A stretch of DNA of 11,368 nt from assembly GCA_003499585.1 (NCBI GenBank), contig DNSU01000139.1, positions 1 to 11,368 on the forward strand, written 5' to 3'. This stretch comes from Cyanobacteria bacterium UBA9579. GTDB taxonomy: Bacteria > Cyanobacteriota > Vampirovibrionia > Gastranaerophilales > UBA9579. Positions 7,096 to 11,368 of this stretch are shown piece by piece; the first letter of the stretch is position 1; the number at the start of each line of letters is the position of its first letter. The notes under the pieces were generated by a model. The model ran no database searches and was not told the origin of the DNA. It saw only the letters and a list, made by a program, of their open reading frames with translations. Made by a program: the position numbers and the translations under genes.

Positions 7096-7920
7096 TTATA
7101 ATCTTGCAGAAAGAGTTGCTGACAAAAATTGCAGCAATTTATAAACTTCTCTATAATCTGTAGATTCAAACTTAACAGCAGAGCCGGAAATCTTTTCAAC
7201 ACCGGGCAATAACTCTGCAATATCTGTTAATTTTCTGTCAGAAAATTCTATCTCAAGAGTATAAGGGTCATTTTCTTTATACAATACCCAGCTTTGAGGA
7301 TTTTTTATCGTCTCAAAAGCTGCTAATTTAAGTTCTTTAAATAATTCTTCATTAGGCCTGCATTTAGCGGATGTGGTTGAAATTGCAGTTTTGGTAAAAA
7401 CAGTTTTCACGTTTCCCAAAACATTTACAGCTTCCCTGCAGGTTATATCATCCCCTGTAATGAGTGCTACAGGTATATTAATCATACCTGTATATACTGC
7501 ATTTAGTTCAATTTCACCTATTAACTTCCCATTTAGTTTAATATAGTTAAAAATTTGGGAAAAAGTATGAGGTAAAATCCCGTTTATGGAGCCGGCTTTT
7601 ACATGATAACCGGTAAAGAGCACACAGGAATAAGAACTATCTAAGCCTGAGAGCATTGAAATAGGCTTAGGCTTTCCGCTGATTAATTCTATTTTAGGAT
7701 TAAGTTCTGAAATATGAAGATTTTCCATTGTGCTGTGTGCATCATTTATAGTAATTTTATCCACACCAGCTTCTAATAATCCTTCAATTATCCAGTTCAG
7801 CTCTTCATGTTGCTGTTTTAAAGCTAAATAATACGACTCCCCGCCAGACGCAACAGTCTGATGAGGATAAACGACATTATTAACTCCATCAATATCAGCA
7901 GAAATATATACATTAATCAT
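7096..7920 (-). CDS. M55-family D-aminopeptidase (DppA-like)
   Basis: M55 enzymes are zinc-dependent aminopeptidases. The Bacillus DppA prototype releases D-amino acids from D-Ala-D-Ala and related peptides, suggesting a role in recycling cell-wall peptides. The 274-residue length is normal. Recognisable parts are YISADIDGV (5-13), NDAHSTMENL (59-68), GYHVKAG (104-110), LPHTFS (116-121) and GKLIGEIELNA (131-141). Likely metal and catalytic residues by alignment from memory are D9, D11, H62, H106, H118 and E136. The family signature normally reads D-x-E-G; here it is D-I-D-G, so the second acid is Asp rather than Glu. There is no signal peptide. The ATG has a poor ribosome site but starts only 5 bases after the stop of the 79-residue gene upstream, pointing to coupled translation. 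Confidence 0.88.
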   Translation of the reverse strand: MINVYISADIDGVNNVVYPHQTVASGGESYYLALKQQHEELNWIIEGLLEAGVDKITINDAHSTMENLHISELNPKIELISGKPKPISMLSGLDSSYSCVLFTGYHVKAGSINGILPHTFSQIFNYIKLNGKLIGEIELNAVYTGMINIPVALITGDDITCREAVNVLGNVKTVFTKTAISTTSAKCRPNEELFKELKLAAFETIKNPQSWVLYKENDPYTLEIEFSDRKLTDIAELLPGVEKISGSAVKFESTDYREVYKLLQFLSATLSARL

Positions 7921-7925
7921 TTATT

Positions 7926-8165
7926 TTAAACTTCAAGAAAAAGTCTTGTGCCAACGATATTAGGCTTGCCGTTATAGTAACCGGCAAAAAAGCCGCCATA
8001 AATAGGGTTATTTTTACCGTATGATTTTTTTTCCTGTTCCTGTGATTGAAGAAAGTGACTCGAAAAAGGGTTATAAGACTGATTTGTCCGAACAGGAGTA
8101 ATAGCCTTTGTCTGGGCTGGCTGAAACACTCTATTAACAAAATTTGTTATGTTATTTAGAACCAT
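7926..8165 (-). CDS. Small protein of unknown function (79 residues) upstream of the M55 gene
   Basis: I do not recognise this protein. It begins at an ATG preceded by a purine-rich GAGAGAG and ends 5 bases ahead of the M55 start, so the two genes probably share a transcript. The first half is polar and Gln/Asn-rich with scattered prolines (FQPAQTKAITPVRTNQ, 14-29). The second half is rich in Gly, Tyr and Asn (NPIYGGFFAGYYNGKP, 53-68) and ends in a probable beta strand (VGTRLFLEV). There is no cysteine, signal peptide or membrane helix. Codon use resembles its neighbours. A second overlapping reading frame (8140-7913) is open but would run into the M55 gene and is less convincing. It may be a lineage-specific protein, with confidence limited by its small size. 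Confidence 0.55.
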   Translation of the reverse strand: MVLNNITNFVNRVFQPAQTKAITPVRTNQSYNPFSSHFLQSQEQEKKSYGKNNPIYGGFFAGYYNGKPNIVGTRLFLEV

Positions 8166-8346
8166 ATTTTCTCTCTCAAAAATCAGTGATAGTAATTTAG
8201 ATATAATTTTAATTTAAAAAACGCAAATGTCATGCTTTCCAGTAAATTATGACTCAATTATATCTGATAATCTTAATAAAAATTAATAGTAAATCTTAAA
8301 TTTCATACTAATGCCGTAGAAATTTAAGGTTATACAGTAATTTAAA

Positions 8347-8367
8347 GAGAGGACTGTTAGCCCTCTC
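8347..8367 (-). terminator. Weak terminator-like hairpin after the REC-STAS gene
   Basis: GAGAGG and CCTCTC (8347-8352, 8362-8367) pair over 6 bp with a 9-base loop. On the minus strand it follows the REC-STAS stop codon by about 35 bases and is followed by TTTAAATT. The stem is short and the T run interrupted, so it is a modest candidate. The rest of the gap up to the 79-residue gene (8166-8402) shows no gene; TATAAT occurs on the minus strand at 8262-8257 but without a good -35. Confidence 0.4.
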
Positions 8368-8402
8368 AGAATTAATTGTTGCCATTAAAATAGCAATATA
8401 GC

Positions 8403-9332
8403 TTAAATATCATTAAATGAATTTAAGGCAGATTCTTTATCTTTGTGAATTTGCAGTGCATTATCCAGGAATATATAGGATAAAGCTTCATTGACGGAGG
8501 TTCTGACATTACAAAGTTTGAATTCCCCGCCATTTTCGCTGCAGATTTTAAATCCTGAAATTAAAGTATTAATTCCTTTAGAAGTAATGTTAAATACGTT
8601 TTTCATATCGATTATAACATTGTAGTATCCGGAATTTATGTGAGTTAAGAGCTCTTTTTCCAGCTCCTGTGCGACATAATCTCTATGAAGGTTATTTACT
8701 TCTATAGATACTATCTTTCTTTCTTTCTCTTCAATGTTGGAAACAATCTCCATATTATTTCCATGTTTTTGGCTTTCTAGCAGCCTGATATGTCTTAAAA
8801 TATTTTTATGCCATTCAGGAGTTTTTTCTATAAACTCATTTGCTCCTTTTACGAAGCATTCACTGATTAATCTCTTATCGTCAGTTCCTGAAATTACAAT
8901 AATTTTTGTACTATCTCTTTTTGTTTTTTCAGCTGCATTAAATGTTTCCAGCAGAGTTAAACCATCTTCAGGTTCCGGCATAAATAAATCCAATAATACA
9001 TACTGATAATGACGTTTTTTATATTGATCTTTAGCCTCTTCAAAGTTTCTTGCTATGTAAACATTATACCCTGACTTTGTTAAAAGAAGGCTTAACTGAT
9101 AAATAGACAACTCAAGATCGTCAACTATCAGCACAGAAGGGATATGAGTTAATTCCACTTCACTTTTTGCACATTGAGCAGGGGATAACTTTTTCTCAAG
9201 CTCAATAAGTGCACGAGTTACTGCCTGAGGGTCTTCATCTTTAGGTAGATCAACTCCTGCAAGCTGGAGCAATTTTTCCAGTTGTTCTTTACTAAGATTT
9301 ACGTTGTTATCTTCCATTTTCTTAAATTCCAT
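8403..9332 (-). CDS. Response regulator with receiver (REC) and STAS domains
   Basis: The protein is about 309 residues and lacks any DNA-binding domain. Numbered from a possible TTG start at 9338, a 60-residue helical N-terminus (LSKEQLEKLLQLAGVDLP) precedes a complete receiver domain (67-190). Its acidic pocket is D73/D74, the phosphoacceptor is D117 in LLDLFMP, the switch residue is S150 in VISG and the lysine is K172 in EKTP. Residues 208-308 look like a STAS (anti-sigma antagonist, SpoIIAA-like) domain: VIIDMKNVFNITSKGINTLI then GGEFKLCNV. The usual D-S-S/T-G serine site reads I-T-S-K-G here. A partner-switching output controlled by phosphorylation is the inference; no kinase, RsbW-like or phosphatase gene is nearby. 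The ATG at 9332 is chosen over the TTG two codons upstream and an ATG at 9317, but no start has a strong ribosome site. Confidence 0.85.
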   Translation of the reverse strand: MEFKKMEDNNVNLSKEQLEKLLQLAGVDLPKDEDPQAVTRALIELEKKLSPAQCAKSEVELTHIPSVLIVDDLELSIYQLSLLLTKSGYNVYIARNFEEAKDQYKKRHYQYVLLDLFMPEPEDGLTLLETFNAAEKTKRDSTKIIVISGTDDKRLISECFVKGANEFIEKTPEWHKNILRHIRLLESQKHGNNMEIVSNIEEKERKIVSIEVNNLHRDYVAQELEKELLTHINSGYYNVIIDMKNVFNITSKGINTLISGFKICSENGGEFKLCNVRTSVNEALSYIFLDNALQIHKDKESALNSFNDI

Positions 9333-9341
9333 ATTCAAATT

Positions 9342-9360
9342 GTTTATATATATAATAAAC
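9342..9360 (-). promoter_or_regulatory. AT-rich inverted repeat ahead of the REC-STAS gene
   Basis: GTTTAT (9342-9347) and ATAAAC (9355-9360) are exact inverted copies around a 7-base AT spacer, directly ahead of the gene's start. This could be an operator overlapping the -10 region, or chance in AT-rich sequence. Confidence 0.25.
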
Positions 9361-9433
9361 CATTCTATTACATGTGTTGATATTTATCCAGATAAAAAAT
9401 TAATGCTTTTGTCCTTGTAAAGAAGGCGAAAGA

Positions 9434-9464
9434 TAGACAGGCTTTTAAAGAAAGTGTCTATAAT
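9434..9464 (+). promoter_or_regulatory. Candidate promoter for the M16 protease-dut unit
   Basis: TAGACA (9434-9439) and a perfect TATAAT (9459-9464) are separated by 19 bases, longer than the 17-base ideal. The start of transcription would be near 9471, leaving a leader of about 110 bases that contains an isolated Shine-Dalgarno-like AAAGGA at 9487-9492 and the palindrome AACTTAAGTT at 9516-9525. Confidence 0.45.
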
Positions 9465-9579
9465 TGGCTTTTATGTTAAAGTATAAAAGGAAATAAATTG
9501 GTGATAAAATCACTTAACTTAAGTTATCGATTATAAGCTTCATTAGGGCACTAGTAATTTGTTAAGAGCGAAATTAAAT

Positions 9580-10833
9580 ATGATAAAAAAGACGGTATTA
9601 GACAATGGAATTAGAGTAATAACTGAACACATGCCAGAAACATATTCAGCAACAGTGATGGTATGGATAAATACGGGTTCAGCCATAGAAAAACCAGAGC
9701 ATAACGGAATTTGTCATTTCATAGAGCATATGATTTTTAAGGGCACAGGAAATAGGACTTCTGAGCAGATAGTGCAGGCTATTGAATGTACAGGTGGCGG
9801 AATCAATGCGTTTACGGAAAAAGAATCTACCTGTTATTATGCCAGAGTGCTGAGCAATCAGGTTCCTGTTGCTATAGATGTGCTTCTCGATATGGTTTTT
9901 AACTCTGTTTATGATAAAAAAAACGTAGAGCTTGAAAGACAGGTTATTCTTGAAGAAATAAAAATGTATGAAGATACGCCTGATGAGCTTGTGCATGACC
10001 TCTTAATCAAATCTTACTGGAAAGGGCATGCCTTATCTCAGCCTATCACCGGAACGAAAAGCAGTATGTTGAGAATCACCAGAGAAGATATTCTTAATTT
10101 TGTGCAGGAATACTACACTCCTGATAATATAATTGTCTCAATAGCCGGTAACTTCAATGAAGATGAGATAATAGCACAGCTAAATGAAATAGATCGCAAG
10201 TATAATAAAACTGTAAGAAGCTATGAAATGCAGATTCCTGTTATAAATCCTGAAGTCAAAGTTTGTGAAAAAGACATAGAGCAATCACATGTTTGTTTTG
10301 GATTAAGGGGAACTTCCATTTTAAATGAAGATCGTTATGCCTCAGCTATTATAGATGTTTGTCTTGGTGGTGGCATGGCTTCGAGGTTGTTTCAGGAGAT
10401 TAGAGAAAAAAGAGGCCTTGTATATTCAATCAATACTTATGAAGCTTTATATCGTTCTTCAGGAATATTTGGTGTATATGCAAGCGCCAGTCCAGCAAAT
10501 GTAGATGAAGTTATACAGCTTACTCTGGATGAATTTGAGAAGTTAAGAAAATCAGGTCTTTCAGATACCGAATTTGAGCAGGCAAAACTTCAGTTAAAAG
10601 GCAGTCTGCTTATAGGTTCCGAATCAACTAAATATAGATCTAGTAAAAATGGCAGATCAGAATTATTCTTTGATAGGGTGCTAACAATTGAGGAAATGTG
10701 TGCTTCTGTTGATAAAGTAACTCAGGATGATATTATAAGGCTCAGTGATTATATATTTGATACAAAATATCTTGGACTATCGCTGGTATGTCCTCATGAA
10801 TTTGCTCCAAAAGAGTTAAGTTTATCCTGTTAA
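9580..10833 (+). CDS. M16-family zinc protease (mitochondrial processing peptidase beta-like)
   Basis: M16 proteases cut peptides inside a two-domain clamshell. Single-chain bacterial members of this size work as homodimers. From the ATG at 9580 the protein has 418 residues, a normal length. MIKKTVLDNGIRVITEHMPE is a typical N-terminus, which is why I prefer this ATG to the in-frame TTG at 9559. The inverted zinc motif HFIEH (H46, E49, H50) is intact, and the distal glutamate is E125 or E126 in VILEEI. GGGINAFTEKESTCYYA (72-88) is also family-typical. The C-terminal half keeps GGGMASRLFQEIREKRGLVYS. There is no signal peptide, so a cytosolic role is likely; no partner subunit is adjacent. The ribosome site is weak. 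Tandem stops (TAA TAG) are followed 16 bases later by dut, indicating an operon. Confidence 0.93.
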   Translation: MIKKTVLDNGIRVITEHMPETYSATVMVWINTGSAIEKPEHNGICHFIEHMIFKGTGNRTSEQIVQAIECTGGGINAFTEKESTCYYARVLSNQVPVAIDVLLDMVFNSVYDKKNVELERQVILEEIKMYEDTPDELVHDLLIKSYWKGHALSQPITGTKSSMLRITREDILNFVQEYYTPDNIIVSIAGNFNEDEIIAQLNEIDRKYNKTVRSYEMQIPVINPEVKVCEKDIEQSHVCFGLRGTSILNEDRYASAIIDVCLGGGMASRLFQEIREKRGLVYSINTYEALYRSSGIFGVYASASPANVDEVIQLTLDEFEKLRKSGLSDTEFEQAKLQLKGSLLIGSESTKYRSSKNGRSELFFDRVLTIEEMCASVDKVTQDDIIRLSDYIFDTKYLGLSLVCPHEFAPKELSLSC

Positions 10834-10849
10834 TAGGGAAGGAGTTAAA

Positions 10850-11293
10850 ATGCAAAGAGTACAACTTAAAATAAGAAGACTTGAACATAATATAAGCATA
10901 CCGGAATATGCTACAGAAGGCGCAGCCGGCATGGATTTGACTGCTGCAATTTCTCAGCCTCTGGAATTTAAACCTCTTGAAAGAAAGCTTGTTCCAACAG
11001 GGATAATCATAGAACTGCCTCATGGCTACGAGGCACAAATCAGACCAAGATCAGGTCTTTCTATTAAGCATGGCATGACACTGGTCAATTGTGTTGGAAC
11101 CATAGATGAGGATTACAGGGGTGAAGTGTGTGTTCCTATGATAAATCTGTCTCAGGAAGTATATGCAGTTCAGCCCGGTGACAGAATTGCGCAGATGGTA
11201 ATAGCTCCTGTGCAAAAAGTAGACATCAAAGTAACAGAAGAACTAACAGCCACAACAAGATCATCAGGAGGCTTCGGCTCCACAGGCAGGTAA
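10850..11293 (+). CDS. dut: Deoxyuridine 5'-triphosphate nucleotidohydrolase (dUTPase)
   Basis: Dut splits dUTP into dUMP and pyrophosphate, keeping uracil out of DNA and supplying dUMP for thymidylate synthesis. It acts as a cytosolic homotrimer. The 147-residue protein carries all five trimeric-dUTPase motifs in order: AGMDL (26-30), PRSGLSIKHG (66-75), GTIDEDYRGEV (83-93), GDRIAQMVI (110-118) and the C-terminal RSSGGFGSTG (137-146) that closes over the active site. D86 is the likely catalytic base in motif 3. A strong GGAAGGAG (10837-10844) lies five bases ahead of the ATG. It follows the M16 protease gene by 16 bases on the same strand, a pairing seen in other bacteria without an obvious functional link. 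It ends in tandem TAA stops. Confidence 0.97.
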   Translation: MQRVQLKIRRLEHNISIPEYATEGAAGMDLTAAISQPLEFKPLERKLVPTGIIIELPHGYEAQIRPRSGLSIKHGMTLVNCVGTIDEDYRGEVCVPMINLSQEVYAVQPGDRIAQMVIAPVQKVDIKVTEELTATTRSSGGFGSTGR

Positions 11294-11306
11294 TAATGGT
11301 AGCAAT

Positions 11307-11333
11307 GTCATTCTGAGCGAAGTGAAGAATCTC
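11307..11333. repeat. Copy of a widespread interspersed repeat (GTCATTCTGAGCGAAG type)
   Basis: The 27 bases beginning GTCATTCTGAGCGAAGTG and ending in GAATCTC match, from memory, a short element found in intergenic DNA of very many unrelated bacteria, usually as GTCATTCTGAGCGAAGCG followed by AAGAATCTC. It sits 14 bases after the dut stop. ATTCT (11310-11314) and AGAAT (11326-11330) can pair. Full elements often carry a second, inverted copy nearby; the window ends too soon to see one. Its function is unknown. Confidence 0.6.
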
Positions 11334-11368
11334 AAAGATAAATATAAGTAGGGTGGGTATCTGATTTA

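Noticed and set aside
7913..8140. Alternative 75-codon frame overlapping the 79-residue gene
   Set aside because: It overlaps the M55 start, lacks a ribosome site and has a less protein-like composition than the 79-residue frame.
8734..9006. Plus-strand frame with a hydrophobic, membrane-like product
   Set aside because: It is opposite the receiver domain of the REC-STAS gene; hydrophobic runs come from reading that domain backwards.
9679..9996. Minus-strand frame inside the M16 protease gene
   Set aside because: It is antisense to the zinc-motif region and has no start signals.
10742..11038. Minus-strand frame spanning the M16-dut junction
   Set aside because: It is antisense to two firmly identified genes, with no ribosome site.

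Overview
The window is AT-rich (Arg codons mostly AGA/AGG, many ATA Ile codons) and holds a dense set of bacterial housekeeping genes with few gaps. The best lineage guess is a non-photosynthetic relative of Cyanobacteria (Melainabacteria/Vampirovibrionia, possibly a gut Gastranaerophilales). The reasons are indirect: the DnaJ-family protein has the [12 protein letters not shown] linker after the J domain that I associate with cyanobacterial DnaJ proteins, glyQ stands alone without glyS, and the base composition is low in GC. This is an inference that a search should test.

Layout. Positions 1-1721 read on the minus strand: folK (folate pathway) overlaps trpA (tryptophan synthase alpha) by 8 bases, and after a 134-base gap comes the first 98 codons of a HI0933/BaiN-family flavoprotein that runs off the window. 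An AT-rich 407-base gap (1722-2128) separates folK from a divergent 85-residue orphan gene with a TTG start. That gene ends at a strong two-way terminator (2405-2431) shared with the convergent dnaJ-tcdA unit (4246 down to 2432). glyQ (4452-5342) diverges from dnaJ and has the clearest promoter in the window. After a 12-bp hairpin comes a PepD-like M20 dipeptidase (5479-7095), whose stop codon touches the stop codon of a convergent M55 D-aminopeptidase gene (7920-7096). A 79-residue orphan lies immediately upstream of the M55 gene. Further right are a minus-strand response regulator with a REC-STAS layout (9332-8403), a divergent M16 zinc protease (9580-10833), dut (10850-11293), and a piece of a widespread interspersed repeat at 11307-11333.

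Working together. Most genes serve unrelated basic jobs: Trp and folate synthesis, tRNA charging (glyQ), tRNA t6A cyclisation (tcdA), chaperone action (dnaJ) and dUTP removal (dut). Three separate peptidases (PepD-like M20, M55, M16) in about 5 kb suggest peptide or cell-wall-peptide recycling. M16 and dut form an ordinary tight operon.

I found no defence system, prophage, CRISPR, tRNA or insertion sequence. The items most worth a second look are a DnaJ with a half-size zinc finger, the REC-STAS regulator, the two orphan small proteins, an E-to-D change at a metal ligand of the M55 enzyme, and the repeat at the right edge.
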